From assembly GCF_018069805.1 (NCBI RefSeq), contig NZ_JAGPYN010000011.1, positions 1-64,000 of the forward strand: a DNA stretch of 64,000 nt. The letters are read 5' to 3'. The translations under genes were made by a program, and so were the position numbers. This document shows, one piece after another, positions 16,347 to 26,142 of the stretch (position 1 is its first letter; every line of letters starts with the position of its first letter). The notes below the pieces were generated by a model that did not search any database, had not been told where the DNA came from, and worked only from the letters and a program-made list of their open reading frames with translations. The stretch is from Pseudoalteromonas ostreae. Its GTDB lineage: Bacteria > Pseudomonadota > Gammaproteobacteria > Enterobacterales > Alteromonadaceae.

Positions 16347-18074
16347 ATGGATATGGTAACTTCAATAGATCATTTTGAAACATGCGACAATATTAACCTA
16401 CTCATTGTTGATGACGATGCGGTTGATAGGGAACAAATACGTCGTATGATATCTCGCTCTAATATACAGGCGAAAATTTCAGAAGCATCTTCTATAGAAA
16501 GTTCAATGTCTTACCTTGAAAATAGGGAATTTGATTGTGTCATAGTTGATTACCGATTAGGTATCGGCTCGGGGCTTACTCTACTGGATAATATTAGAAA
16601 GTCTATTAATAACCATTGTGCTGTGATTATGATCACGGGCTTAGGAGATGAAAAAATAGCAGCAGAAGCTATGCGGCTTGGAGCAAGCGATTATTTACTT
16701 AAAAATCAATTAAAAAGCGCTCAGTTGATTCACTCTATATCTAGCTCCATTCAACGCGCAAGCTTAGAAAAAAAACTTCATCACATGGCACACTACGATA
16801 GCCTAACAGGCTTAGCAAGCCGCCCTATTTTAATTGATCAACTTCAACAGGCCATTACATCTCAGCAAAAGCTCGCCGTTGCCTATTTAGATTTAGATAA
16901 CTTTAAACCCATTAATGATAAATACGGTCATGAAACCGGTGATTTCGTGTTGAAAACCATTGCCCAAAGGCTACAAAGCACATTACGTAAAGAAGACACA
17001 CTAGCGCGTATCGGCGGAGATGAGTTTATCCTTTTATTAAGAGGAGCAACGCACACGATACAAAAATATGAGACGCTTTTACAAGACGTACTGGTTGAGG
17101 TAAACGACCCAATAAAATTAGCAGAGTTTTCGTGCTCTGTTCAGATTTCAGCCAGCATCGGCGTTGCACTTCCTAATGATGATAGCTTAACCTGCGATGA
17201 CATTTTACGCAGAGCGGATCAAACCATGTATCAAGCTAAAAGATCAGGTACAAACCGGATTCTGTTTTTTGATCCAGAAGAAGAAAGCCTAAGGCATGCA
17301 AAACATGATTTATTATTGGCTGCTGAGAAAGGCATTGCTCGTAAAGAGTTTATTCTACATTATCAACCAAAGGTAAACTTGATGGATCATCAGTTGATTG
17401 GCGTTGAAGCCTTAATACGCTGGAATCACCCTACTTTGGGTTTACTTTACCCTGGTCACTTTTCAGAGGCATTAGAGCACCCACACATTGGTATATTGAT
17501 TGGTGAATGGGTACTCGCTGAGGCCCTAAAACAACATAAAATTTGGACAAAAAATCATCTTACCATGAATGTAAATATATCTCCGGCTCATTTGCTTAGT
17601 GAGGGCTTTGTTGAAAATCTGAGAGAGTTACTCATCAGCACTAATAGTATAAAGCCAAAAACACTCGAATTAGAAATTTTAGAGAGCACCACAATTGGAA
17701 ACGTTGACCAAGCAGTAGAAGTGCTCAATGGCTGTCGAAATTTAGGTGTAAGTATTGCGTTAGACGATTTTGGTACAGGTTACGCTTCTTTGAGTTACTT
17801 AAAAAAATTACCTTTAGATACATTAAAAATAGATCAAAGCTTTGTTAAAAAACTCCTATCAGACCATGAAGACAAGTCCATCGTTACGTGTATCGTGGCG
17901 CTAAGTAAAGCATTTGGGTATAACCTAATAGCAGAAGGTATCGAGTCGCAAGAGCTCGAAAAAGTACTTATAGATATGGGTTGCTACCATGGCCAAGGCT
18001 ATTATATTGCCAAACCAATGTCTGCAGAGAACATGAACTTATGGATAAAAAATATGACATCCACTAAGCACTGA
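16347..18074 (+). CDS. REC-GGDEF-EAL bifunctional c-di-GMP protein
   Basis: This 575-aa cytoplasmic protein has a receiver domain (~14-130, phospho-Asp 68 in VIVDYRLG), a GGDEF diguanylate cyclase domain (intact GGDEF at 223-227 with an RxxD-type inhibitory site RKED at 214-217), and an EAL phosphodiesterase domain (EAL at 354-356, MNVNIS, ELEILES, DDFGTG at 473-478, LKIDQSF, AEGIES). Catalytic residues of both domains look present, so it could either make or degrade c-di-GMP depending on phosphorylation. It lies 16 bp after the CheY-like gene and is probably the output of that kinase/regulator pair. The cluster sits inside the accessory block. Confidence 0.92.
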   Translation: MDMVTSIDHFETCDNINLLIVDDDAVDREQIRRMISRSNIQAKISEASSIESSMSYLENREFDCVIVDYRLGIGSGLTLLDNIRKSINNHCAVIMITGLGDEKIAAEAMRLGASDYLLKNQLKSAQLIHSISSSIQRASLEKKLHHMAHYDSLTGLASRPILIDQLQQAITSQQKLAVAYLDLDNFKPINDKYGHETGDFVLKTIAQRLQSTLRKEDTLARIGGDEFILLLRGATHTIQKYETLLQDVLVEVNDPIKLAEFSCSVQISASIGVALPNDDSLTCDDILRRADQTMYQAKRSGTNRILFFDPEEESLRHAKHDLLLAAEKGIARKEFILHYQPKVNLMDHQLIGVEALIRWNHPTLGLLYPGHFSEALEHPHIGILIGEWVLAEALKQHKIWTKNHLTMNVNISPAHLLSEGFVENLRELLISTNSIKPKTLELEILESTTIGNVDQAVEVLNGCRNLGVSIALDDFGTGYASLSYLKKLPLDTLKIDQSFVKKLLSDHEDKSIVTCIVALSKAFGYNLIAEGIESQELEKVLIDMGCYHGQGYYIAKPMSAENMNLWIKNMTSTKH

Positions 18075-18357
18075 CCCTAAACACTACTCCTGTATTTACG
18101 TATTTATTACTCCAGTAAAATAACAACTCACTATAGCTTGCGCTCGCTATTTTGGTCATTTTGAGAAACTATTTACTAATTTAACTAACTATAAAAGTTG
18201 CTGGTTGTGATTAAATAACGCTATAAAACCGCGACTGGCATTACGTCTTAGTAAACCCACAGTTTATTTGGGTTGCCAGTGGTATACATAAATAGGCGTT
18301 TGGTAAAAACCTTTAAGCTTGATCACTATAGTTGGTTTAAATGAAGGCAAAGCGAGG
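18075..18357. other. Non-coding stretch after the c-di-GMP gene
   Basis: No gene is visible. A possible stem is formed by CTGGC...GCCAG, enclosing AAACCCA...TTTGGGTT, around 18234-18281. It has no T-run and its role is unclear. Confidence 0.35.
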
Positions 18358-18723
18358 GTGTTACTCATAATACAAGTAAAGCCCGCAAATAGATTAAAAG
18401 AAGAGCAAACGTATCTGCAATCTTACCCCGCTCGCCGGTGTGAAGCGAACACAACAGCGCTAGCGCAACAAGCAGAAAAATAGGAGTGGATCACTTTTCG
18501 GTTGTTGTTGAAAAAAAGCTCTGCTGAGTACAATTTAGACTTCTCTAAACGTCGAGCTGATGCAGTCATTAAAGTGTTAATTGCTGACTATGGTATCGCT
18601 AAAACAAGATTAATGCCTCAAGGTGTTGGCCCCTATTCTCCCGCAGCCACTAACAAAAACGAATTAGGTCGAGAGCTGAATCGACGTGTTGAGTTAGTCG
18701 AAAGGTTATCTAATTCAAAATAA
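18358..18723 (+). pseudogene. Decayed OmpA-like lipoprotein/porin gene fragment
   Basis: Two pieces in the same reading frame are separated by a TAG at 18481. The first reads QVKPANRLKEEQTYLQSYPA..., resembling the N-terminal part of an envelope protein. The second (from 18514) reads SAEYNLDFSKRRADAV...TRLMPQGVGPYSP...LNRRVEL, the C-terminal half of an OmpA peptidoglycan-binding domain. The first half of that domain (the usual GHTD segment) and the start of the gene with its signal peptide are missing. An internal deletion plus a nonsense codon is the simplest explanation. Only the second piece could be translated, from a poor TTG. Confidence 0.7.
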
Positions 18724-18797
18724 TTACATATCGCGAGAAATGCATATTAACGCCATTGCCTTAATATGCATATTTATCACCAATTAGGTAGGAAGTT

Positions 18798-19850
18798 CTA
18801 TTGCAAAGTGGTCACTAGGCTCGCATTGTAGACTAAGCCTTTATCTATAGTGGCTTTAAAACTGCAAAATGCGCCATTCACTAAACATAAATTGGGTGCG
18901 ATATGTCCGATATCAGCATCGATGATCACTGGGAATAAACAATTACCTAACGCAAGCTCAAGGGCTTGGTAATAATCAATGTCTTGCTCTGGAGAGCTAA
19001 GCAAAGCACTACGCCCCAGAAAAATACCGTTAATATCAGCAAACACACCATTTAACCGCCACGCCATTAAAGTACGAGCCACTGCTGTAGGTGAAAGCTC
19101 TGCATTTTCTAAATAAAGTAGTAAACCTTCTGGCGCATATGTTTGCTTAAAGTTATGCAGATCAAGATATGGAGAAGCCAGTAACACGTTAAGTGAGTCT
19201 AAACAGCCACCAAATAACCGCCCAGTCAGCTCTACTTGCCTTGAGTCTTGATAGTTTAGGCAGCGCCATTGACTCGGCTGAGTATAATCAAATAATGCAT
19301 CTGGCCCTTTTGCGTAATCAATCACTTTATTCTGATAATACTTGGCAGGCACCTGTTCGAAATAGCCATTTTTCTCAATCGCCAGAACATCAAAAACTTG
19401 TAAACAGTAATTGTCTTTCTCGTTGGGATGTAATTGCATTAGATTTGCAGCATGAAGTGTTACCCACCCACATCGCACTGTAAGCATACAGGCAAACGTG
19501 CTCACATCTGAAAAACCTACTAACCACTTTGGCTTGGCAGACTTAACCGCATTAAAATCAATATACTGAAGTATTTCCATGGCAAGCTCACCACCCCACG
19601 GCGGCATAATTGCGGCAATGCTGTCATCAAGTAAGAATGCCATTAGCTCATCAGCGCGTTGTTTTGCTGGGCTACTTTGTTGTCTTAAACATTTACCTTC
19701 GACTACTTGGTAGCCACGGCGTGTTAAGCCCGAAAGTACACGTTCCAGACGTGGGTGAAAGATGCTCTCAACACCGGATGAAAATGCGCAAATGGCAATT
19801 TTATCGCCGTTTTTTAATGCGTCAGGAAAAGTAATTGCTGTCATCAACAT
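18798..19850 (-). CDS. S66 family peptidase (LD-carboxypeptidase / MccF-like)
   Basis: This 350-aa serine peptidase is of the S66 family, which contains murein tetrapeptide LD-carboxypeptidase LdcA and the microcin C7 self-immunity protein MccF. The nucleophile is the Ser of VGFSDVST, preceded by MPPWGGELAMEIL. The catalytic Glu is in LLLYLENAELSP and the His in DIGHIAPNLCL. Length is closer to MccF-like proteins than to E. coli LdcA (about 300 aa), so the substrate is uncertain. I use ATG 19850; a TTG at 19856 and an ATG at 19844 are alternatives. No signal peptide, so it is cytoplasmic. Confidence 0.85.
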   Translation of the reverse strand: MLMTAITFPDALKNGDKIAICAFSSGVESIFHPRLERVLSGLTRRGYQVVEGKCLRQQSSPAKQRADELMAFLLDDSIAAIMPPWGGELAMEILQYIDFNAVKSAKPKWLVGFSDVSTFACMLTVRCGWVTLHAANLMQLHPNEKDNYCLQVFDVLAIEKNGYFEQVPAKYYQNKVIDYAKGPDALFDYTQPSQWRCLNYQDSRQVELTGRLFGGCLDSLNVLLASPYLDLHNFKQTYAPEGLLLYLENAELSPTAVARTLMAWRLNGVFADINGIFLGRSALLSSPEQDIDYYQALELALGNCLFPVIIDADIGHIAPNLCLVNGAFCSFKATIDKGLVYNASLVTTLQ

Positions 19851-19920
19851 CTGCAAATTATCAATACGTTAGCTTAACGTACCCAATTTATTAAGAAATG
19901 TCGAGATTGTTTATAACATA

Positions 19921-19947
19921 AAAAAACCGATGCAAGCATCGGTTTTT
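19921..19947 (-). terminator. Terminator of the carAB-greA unit
   Basis: ACCGATGC-AA-GCATCGGT is extended by A and T tracts on both sides (19921-19947). Read on the minus strand it follows greA by 26 bp and ends in TTTTTT. The symmetric tracts make it potentially active in both directions. Confidence 0.85.
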
Positions 19948-19972
19948 AAAAACGTGAAAATGAGTAAAGTAA

Positions 19973-20449
19973 TTAAATGTACTCAACCTCAATGATTTCG
20001 TATTCCACGTCGCCTTTTGGGGTTTTTATGATCACAGCATCATCTGCTTGTTTACCAATTAAACCACGGGCAATCGGTGAATTAACCGAAATACGGTTAT
20101 CTTTAATACTTGCTTCATCATCACCAACAATTTGGTATTTAACTTCAGCATCAGTCTCAACATTAACGATTGTTACTGTGGTACCAAAAATAACTTTACC
20201 CGTATTTGGTAGTTTAGTCACATCAATAATTTGTACATTTGAAAGCTTACCTTCAATTTCTTGAATACGGCCTTCACAAAAACCCTGTTGCTCACGCGCT
20301 GCGTGATATTCAGCGTTTTCTTTTAAGTCACCATGTTCACGTGCAACTGCAATATCAGATACAATTTTTGGACGGGTAACTGTTTTTAATTCGTTAAGTT
20401 CTTTACGCATTAAATCTGCGCCACGAACTGTCATCGGAATTGTTTGCAT
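19973..20449 (-). CDS. greA: Transcription elongation factor GreA
   Basis: GreA enters the RNA polymerase secondary channel and stimulates cleavage of backtracked RNA. The start at 20449 ([21 protein letters not shown], 158 aa) gives the exact family length; an upstream in-frame extension is not credible. The N-terminal coiled coil (~8-75) holds the acidic tip ([21 protein letters not shown]). The C-terminal FKBP-like domain follows ([24 protein letters not shown] ... [21 protein letters not shown]). It is downstream of carB, the usual dapB-carAB-greA order. Confidence 0.97.
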   Translation of the reverse strand: MQTIPMTVRGADLMRKELNELKTVTRPKIVSDIAVAREHGDLKENAEYHAAREQQGFCEGRIQEIEGKLSNVQIIDVTKLPNTGKVIFGTTVTIVNVETDAEVKYQIVGDDEASIKDNRISVNSPIARGLIGKQADDAVIIKTPKGDVEYEIIEVEYI

Positions 20450-20466
20450 ACTTTTCTCACTTAATC

Positions 20467-20489
20467 CCAAGGCCGATAAACGGCCTTGG
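20467..20489 (-). other. Intercistronic hairpin between carB and greA
   Basis: CCAAGGCCG (20467-20475) pairs perfectly with CGGCCTTGG (20481-20489) around a 5-nt loop, in the 49-bp carB-greA gap. On the minus strand the 3' side is followed by GATTAAGTG, not by a T-run, so it is not a standard terminator. It may stabilise or process the transcript between the two genes, or pause polymerase before greA. Confidence 0.6.
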
Positions 20490-20498
20490 CACATTTCC

Positions 20499-23400
20499 TT
20501 AGTTCAATCGCAGGTGTAGTTCTTGAACTGACGTCACTTTGCTGCGGTCGTCTGCTTGGTTAGCAGTACAGTTAGCAAATGCCGCATTCAAGGTCGTTGT
20601 ATAGTTAGTTTTGTGTTGCAATGCACCACGACGTAACACCTTCGAATCTTCGATCGCTTGGCGACCTTCGGTAGTATTAACGATATAGCTATACTCGCCA
20701 TTTTTGATTCTATCAAGAATGTGCGGGCGACCTTCAAATACTTTGTTTACACGACGTACTGCAATACCAGCATCTTCAAGTGCAGCGGCTGTGCCACCTG
20801 TTGCATCTAGTTCAAAACCTAGGTCTGTCATGGTTTTAGCTAGTTCAACAATACGTGGCTTATCGCTATTACGCACAGATAGTAACGCGCGGCCACCGCG
20901 TGGTAAAGTGTTGCTTGCACCTAATTGTGCTTTTGCAAAGGCTTCGGCAAATGTTTCACCCACACCCATTACTTCACCAGTAGAGCGCATTTCAGGGCCA
21001 CGGATAGGATCCACACCTTGGAACTTAGCAAATGGCAATACCACTTCTTTTACGCTGTAGTAAGGTGGTATCACTTCTTTAGTAATGCCTTGGCTTGCTA
21101 AAGATTGACCCGCCATACAACGTGCCGCTACTTTTGCAAGTGCCACACCGGTCGCTTTTGATACGAACGGTACCGTACGCGCTGCACGTGGGTTTACTTC
21201 GATTAGGTACACTTTGCCATCTTTAACAGCAAACTGTGTATTCATCAAACCAACAACACCAAGCTCCAGTGCCATGTCCGTTACTTGCTTGCGCATTACG
21301 TCTTGCACTTCTTGTGATAACGAATGGGCTGGTAATGAACAAGCTGAGTCACCTGAGTGAACACCTGCTTGTTCAATGTGTTCCATGATGCCACCGATGA
21401 TCACGTGCTCGCCGTCGCAAATTGCGTCAACGTCAACTTCAATCGCGTTATCTAAGAAACGGTCAAGTAGTACTGGTGCTTCATTTGATGCAGATACGGC
21501 TTCGGTCATGTAACGACGTAAGTCTTGCTCGTCATACACGATTTCCATTGCACGACCACCTAGTACATACGAAGGCCGTACAACCAGTGGGAAACCAATT
21601 TCAGCTGATTTTAAAAGCGCTTCTTCAGTTGAAGTAACAGTGGCATTTTCCGGCTGAAGCAGGTTTAAACGCTCAACAAGTTGTTGGAAACGCTCACGGT
21701 CTTCTGCACGGTCAATCGCATCTGGTGAAGTACCAATTACTGGCACGCCGTTAGCTTCAAGTTCACGGGCAAGTTTAAGTGGTGTTTGACCACCGTATTG
21801 CACGATTACACCAACAGGCTTTTCTACACGTACGATTTCAAGTACGTCTTCAAGGGTAATTGGTTCAAAGTATAAACGGTCTGACGTATCATAGTCGGTA
21901 GAAACCGTTTCAGGGTTACAGTTAACCATGATAGTTTCGTAGCCGTCTTCACGTAGTGCAAGGGCTGCGTGAACACAACAGTAATCAAATTCAATACCTT
22001 GGCCGATACGGTTAGGACCGCCACCAATAACCATGATTTTATCACGATCAGATGGGGCAGCTTCACACTCTTCATCGTACGTTGAGTACATGTATGCAGT
22101 ATCAGAGCTAAACTCTGCGGCGCATGTATCAACGCGCTTGTATACTGGCACGATGTTTAATAAATGACGCTTTTTACGAATTTCAGCTTCAGACACACCG
22201 GCTATTTCAGCGATACGAGGGTCAGCAAACCCTTTACGTTTTAACTTACGAAGGAAATCAGCGCTTAAGCCAGCCATGCCCACTTCGGCAATTTTAGCTT
22301 CGTCTTTTAAGATGTCTTCAATCTGTACTAAGTACCAACGGTCAACTTTGGTTAACTGAAACACTTCTTCAACGCTCATGCCGTGACGCATTGCATCAGC
22401 AATATACCAAATACGCTCAGCGCCTGGCTCACGTAATTCACGGATGATTTTCTCTTTCGCTTTCGGATCGTCAAGTGCCACGATTGGGTTGAAACCCGTT
22501 GCGCCAACTTCCAGACCACGTAATGCTTTTTGTAACGACTCTTGTTGGTTACGACCAATCGCCATTACTTCGCCTACAGATTTCATTTGCGTGGTTAAAC
22601 GGTCGTTTGCACCAGCAAATTTTTCAAAGTTAAAGCGAGGAATTTTTGTTACTACATAGTCGATTGATGGCTCGAACGACGCAGGTGTTTTACCACCGGT
22701 GATGTCGTTTTGTAGTTCATCAAGTGTGTAGCCTACCGCTAGCTTAGCCGCGATTTTAGCAATCGGGAAACCGGTTGCTTTTGAAGCAAGTGCTGATGAA
22801 CGTGATACACGTGGGTTCATCTCGATAATAACCATACGGCCGTCATCAGGATTAACACCAAACTGTACGTTTGAGCCACCTGTTTCAACACCAATTTCAC
22901 GCAGTACTGCCATAGAGGCATTACGCATTAATTGGTATTCTTTGTCAGTTAATGTTTGCGCAGGAGCAACGGTGATTGAATCGCCAGTATGAACACCCAT
23001 TGGGTCAAAGTTTTCAATTGCACAAACGATAATGCAGTTGTCGTTTTTGTCACGCACAACTTCCATTTCGTACTCTTTCCAACCGATCAATGATTCATCA
23101 ATCAATAGCTCGCTGGTTGGAGAAAGGTCTAAACCGCGTTCACAAATTTCTTCAAACTCTTCTAAGTTATACGCCACACCGCCGCCGGTGCCGCCCATAG
23201 TGAAAGAAGGTCGAATAATACACGGTAAACCAATGCGTTTGATGATGTCTTTTGCTTCATCCATTGAATGAGCAATTTCAGCACGCGGACATTCAAGGCC
23301 GATGTTACGCATAGCAACATCAAAACGCTCACGGTTTTCTGCTTTGTCGATTGCATCAGCAGTTGCGCCAATAAGCTCAACACCATGCTTTGCCAATACA

Positions 23401-23717
23401 CCGTGCTTATCTAAATCAAGCGCACAGTTTAATGCGGTTTGACCACCCATTGTAGGCAGTACAGCATCTGGCTTTTCTTTTTCAATGATTTTTTCTACTA
23501 CTTCCCAATGAATTGGCTCGATGTAGGTCGCATCAGCCATATCAGGATCGGTCATAATTGTTGCAGGATTTGAGTTAACTAAAATAACTCGATAGCCTTC
23601 TTCTCTAAGTGCTTTACACGCTTGAGCACCAGAGTAGTCAAATTCACAGGCTTGGCCGATTACGATCGGGCCTGCGCCTAGGATAAGAATGCTTTTTATG
23701 TCGGTACGTTTTGGCAT
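20499..23717 (-). CDS. carB: Carbamoyl-phosphate synthase large subunit
   Basis: CarB makes carbamoyl phosphate from ammonia supplied by CarA, bicarbonate and two ATP, for arginine and pyrimidine synthesis. The 1072-aa product has the full architecture. An N-terminal carboxyphosphate ATP-grasp half has [21 protein letters not shown] at ~14 and [12 protein letters not shown] at ~169. It is followed by an oligomerisation region and a second carbamoyl phosphate half with [22 protein letters not shown] and [16 protein letters not shown]. The C-terminal MGS-like allosteric domain contains [17 protein letters not shown]. It lies 16 bp after carA. Confidence 0.98.
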   Translation of the reverse strand: MPKRTDIKSILILGAGPIVIGQACEFDYSGAQACKALREEGYRVILVNSNPATIMTDPDMADATYIEPIHWEVVEKIIEKEKPDAVLPTMGGQTALNCALDLDKHGVLAKHGVELIGATADAIDKAENRERFDVAMRNIGLECPRAEIAHSMDEAKDIIKRIGLPCIIRPSFTMGGTGGGVAYNLEEFEEICERGLDLSPTSELLIDESLIGWKEYEMEVVRDKNDNCIIVCAIENFDPMGVHTGDSITVAPAQTLTDKEYQLMRNASMAVLREIGVETGGSNVQFGVNPDDGRMVIIEMNPRVSRSSALASKATGFPIAKIAAKLAVGYTLDELQNDITGGKTPASFEPSIDYVVTKIPRFNFEKFAGANDRLTTQMKSVGEVMAIGRNQQESLQKALRGLEVGATGFNPIVALDDPKAKEKIIRELREPGAERIWYIADAMRHGMSVEEVFQLTKVDRWYLVQIEDILKDEAKIAEVGMAGLSADFLRKLKRKGFADPRIAEIAGVSEAEIRKKRHLLNIVPVYKRVDTCAAEFSSDTAYMYSTYDEECEAAPSDRDKIMVIGGGPNRIGQGIEFDYCCVHAALALREDGYETIMVNCNPETVSTDYDTSDRLYFEPITLEDVLEIVRVEKPVGVIVQYGGQTPLKLARELEANGVPVIGTSPDAIDRAEDRERFQQLVERLNLLQPENATVTSTEEALLKSAEIGFPLVVRPSYVLGGRAMEIVYDEQDLRRYMTEAVSASNEAPVLLDRFLDNAIEVDVDAICDGEHVIIGGIMEHIEQAGVHSGDSACSLPAHSLSQEVQDVMRKQVTDMALELGVVGLMNTQFAVKDGKVYLIEVNPRAARTVPFVSKATGVALAKVAARCMAGQSLASQGITKEVIPPYYSVKEVVLPFAKFQGVDPIRGPEMRSTGEVMGVGETFAEAFAKAQLGASNTLPRGGRALLSVRNSDKPRIVELAKTMTDLGFELDATGGTAAALEDAGIAVRRVNKVFEGRPHILDRIKNGEYSYIVNTTEGRQAIEDSKVLRRGALQHKTNYTTTLNAAFANCTANQADDRSKVTSVQELHLRLN

Positions 23718-23733
23718 TGTTACTCCGGTTTAA

Positions 23734-24870
23734 TTAGTTGTTACGCGCTTGCATCAAATCGATGAAGTGGTCAAATAATGGGGCTGCATCGTGTGGACCT
23801 GGGCTTGCTTCAGGGTGACCTTGGAAGCTAAAAGCAGGTTTGTCGGTGCGGTGAATACCTTGTAATGTGCCGTCAAATAACGATTTATGCGTAGCACGAA
23901 GGTTATCTGGTAACGTTGTTTCATCGGCAGCAAAACCATGGTTTTGCGCAGTGATCATTACTACGTTACGGTCTAAATCTTTCACTGGGTGGTTACCACC
24001 GTGATGACCAAACTTCATTTTCACTGTTTTTGCACCCGAGGCAAGGGCTAACAATTGGTGACCTAAACAGATACCAAAAATAGGAATTTCAGTTTCTAAA
24101 AAGGCTTTAATTGCTTCAATAGCGTAAGTACACGGTTCAGGATCGCCCGGGCCATTCGATAAGAAGATACCATCTGGGTTAAGTGCTAACACGTCAGCTG
24201 CCGAGGTTTGTGCAGGTACAACGGTTAATTTACAACCACGGTCTACAAGCATACGTAGAATATTACGCTTTACACCGAAATCATAAGCAACAACGTGAAA
24301 CTTTTCATCGGCTGCGTTTAGAGTTTTGAACCCTGCGCCTAATGTCCAGCTTGATTCACGCCACTCGAAATTTTCCTTGGTTGAGACTACTTTCGCTAAA
24401 TCCATACCTTTTAAGCCTGGGAAGGCTTGCGCAGCTGCGAGCGCTTGGTTTTCATCTAATTCGTCACCAGCAATAATACAGCCGTTTTGAGCGCCTTTAT
24501 CGCGCAAAATACGGGTAAGCTTGCGGGTGTCAATGTCTGCAATACCTAAGATATTACGTTCTTTTAAGTAATCATCTAACGATTGCTCGTTACGGAAATT
24601 ACTTGCTAGCAGTGGCAAATCACGGATCACTAGGCCTTTAGCCCAAATGTGACTCGCTTCTTCGTCTTCGCTGTTAGTACCCGTATTACCTATGTGTGGG
24701 TACGTCAAAGTTACGATTTGTTCCGCGTATGAAGGGTCAGTCAGAATTTCCTGATAACCAGTCATTGATGTATTGAATACTACTTCACCGACAGACATGC
24801 CGTCAGCGCCGATTGCAGTACCGCGAAACACTGTGCCGTCTTCTAGAACTAACAGAGCGGATTTAGTCAA
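23734..24870 (-). CDS. carA: Carbamoyl-phosphate synthase small subunit (glutaminase)
   Basis: CarA hydrolyses glutamine and channels ammonia to CarB. The 378-aa product has the CarA N-terminal domain ([17 protein letters not shown]..., [21 protein letters not shown]) and a class I glutamine amidotransferase domain with nucleophile Cys in [13 protein letters not shown] and the His/Glu pair in [11 protein letters not shown]. The start codon is TTG, with a near-perfect AGGAGG upstream; E. coli carA is also known to start with UUG. A terminator-like hairpin ends 7 nt before the Shine-Dalgarno, so expression may be attenuated. Confidence 0.97.
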   Translation of the reverse strand: MTKSALLVLEDGTVFRGTAIGADGMSVGEVVFNTSMTGYQEILTDPSYAEQIVTLTYPHIGNTGTNSEDEEASHIWAKGLVIRDLPLLASNFRNEQSLDDYLKERNILGIADIDTRKLTRILRDKGAQNGCIIAGDELDENQALAAAQAFPGLKGMDLAKVVSTKENFEWRESSWTLGAGFKTLNAADEKFHVVAYDFGVKRNILRMLVDRGCKLTVVPAQTSAADVLALNPDGIFLSNGPGDPEPCTYAIEAIKAFLETEIPIFGICLGHQLLALASGAKTVKMKFGHHGGNHPVKDLDRNVVMITAQNHGFAADETTLPDNLRATHKSLFDGTLQGIHRTDKPAFSFQGHPEASPGPHDAAPLFDHFIDLMQARNN

Positions 24871-24887
24871 GTTAACCTCCTAACAGT

Positions 24888-24926
24888 AAAAAACGGGCGT
24901 AAAGTCATTTGCTTTACTACCCGTTT
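24888..24926 (-). terminator. Terminator-like hairpin in the carA leader
   Basis: On the minus strand AAACGGG-(TA)-GTAAAG pairs with CTTTAC-G-CCCGTTT around a 7-nt loop and is followed by TTTTTT. This has the form of a rho-independent terminator. It may end dapB transcription (about 150 bp upstream) or act as an attenuator of carAB, because only 17 bp separate its T-run from the carA start. A TATAAAAT -10-like element lies upstream of it, at 24974-24981 on the same strand. Confidence 0.7.
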
Positions 24927-25077
24927 ATAGCGATTGGAAACACGCAATTATGAATTTTTGGCAAATTAGCGCTATTTTATAGTAATTTGCCTTTTAGGTC
25001 TAACCCTATTTCAATAATCCGTAAAAATAAGCCCTATAAGCTATAAAAGCCACCAAACACCCAAAAAAGTAACTAAA

Positions 25078-25875
25078 CTACTTCAAGTCAAGCACATCTT
25101 GCATGTTATAAAGTCCTGCATGCTTATTTTTCAACCAGCCTGCAGCTCTTACTGCGCCTAATGCAAAGGTCATTCGAGAACTTGCTTTATGAGTTAATTC
25201 AAGCCTTTCGCCAGAAGTTGCGAAATATGCGGTATGTTCACCAACTATATCTCCGCCTCTGAGCACCGAATAACCAATTTCATTTTGCGCTTTTTCTGTT
25301 TCTACTCGGCTGCGATCAAATACCGCAACCTCATCATGCACCCACCCTTTTGCATCGGCAATTGCCTCACCAATGGCAAGTGCAGTGCCTGATGGCGCAT
25401 CGATTTTATGGCGATGATGCGCTTCAAAAATTTCGATATCTAAATCATCACCAAACTTAGTAGCTGCAGTTTGCACTAAATTCAACAGCAAATTTACCCC
25501 TACGCTGTAATTTCTCGCAAACACAATTGGAATGTGCTTGGCAGCCGTTTGTAACGCCAGCATATCGTCGTCATTTAAACCGGTGGTGCCAATCACAATC
25601 GGAATATTTTGTGCAACGGCTGTTTTTAAATGCTCACGCATACCCGCTGGGAGCGTAAAATCAATCAGTACGTCGATATTGTCAACATGGCGTTCGTCAC
25701 TAAAATTTATTGTCGCAGGTGCTGCGCTATTTAATTGATTAACTGCAATATTTAATAAAGGTGAATTGCTACGTACATAGGCTGCACTAAGCTCAGTGTG
25801 ATTATTTTTGTGAGTGGCTTCAATTAATGCCAGCCCCATTCTTCCGTTTGCGCCAAATACGCCGATTCGATTCAT
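25078..25875 (-). CDS. dapB: 4-hydroxy-tetrahydrodipicolinate reductase
   Basis: DapB catalyses the NAD(P)H-dependent step from HTPA to tetrahydrodipicolinate in lysine and meso-diaminopimelate synthesis. The 265-aa product has the Rossmann motif GVFGANGRMG at ~5, the family signature EIFEAHHRHKIDAPSGTAL (with the HH pair and Lys of the active site), and the GERLELTHKASSRMTFALGAVRAA C-terminal segment. It is upstream of carAB, as usual. ATG start. Confidence 0.96.
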   Translation of the reverse strand: MNRIGVFGANGRMGLALIEATHKNNHTELSAAYVRSNSPLLNIAVNQLNSAAPATINFSDERHVDNIDVLIDFTLPAGMREHLKTAVAQNIPIVIGTTGLNDDDMLALQTAAKHIPIVFARNYSVGVNLLLNLVQTAATKFGDDLDIEIFEAHHRHKIDAPSGTALAIGEAIADAKGWVHDEVAVFDRSRVETEKAQNEIGYSVLRGGDIVGEHTAYFATSGERLELTHKASSRMTFALGAVRAAGWLKNKHAGLYNMQDVLDLK

Positions 25876-26142
25876 ATTATAACCTATGCATTTTTTGAGT
25901 TGGCTAGATTTTATCTAAAACTCGTGTAATAGTCAGGTAAGCCTTTTAAAAAATAATAATAGCAGATACCCATAGACTTTAGCCATCTATACATTTAAAC
26001 TTCTTTCTTTGCGCCGATTTGGTCTTTGGCTTGCGGGCGCTGTTGAAGTACTTATCATTGTGGTAAGTATGACAACTAAATTCAGCTAAAAGAGGGATCT
26101 TTTGGCTGTGTTAGTTGTGCAAGAAGTTATCTAACGAGGAAT

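Noticed and set aside
20704..23401. Several open frames on both strands inside carB
   Set aside because: They are shadows of a highly conserved gene with complete motifs and no frameshift.
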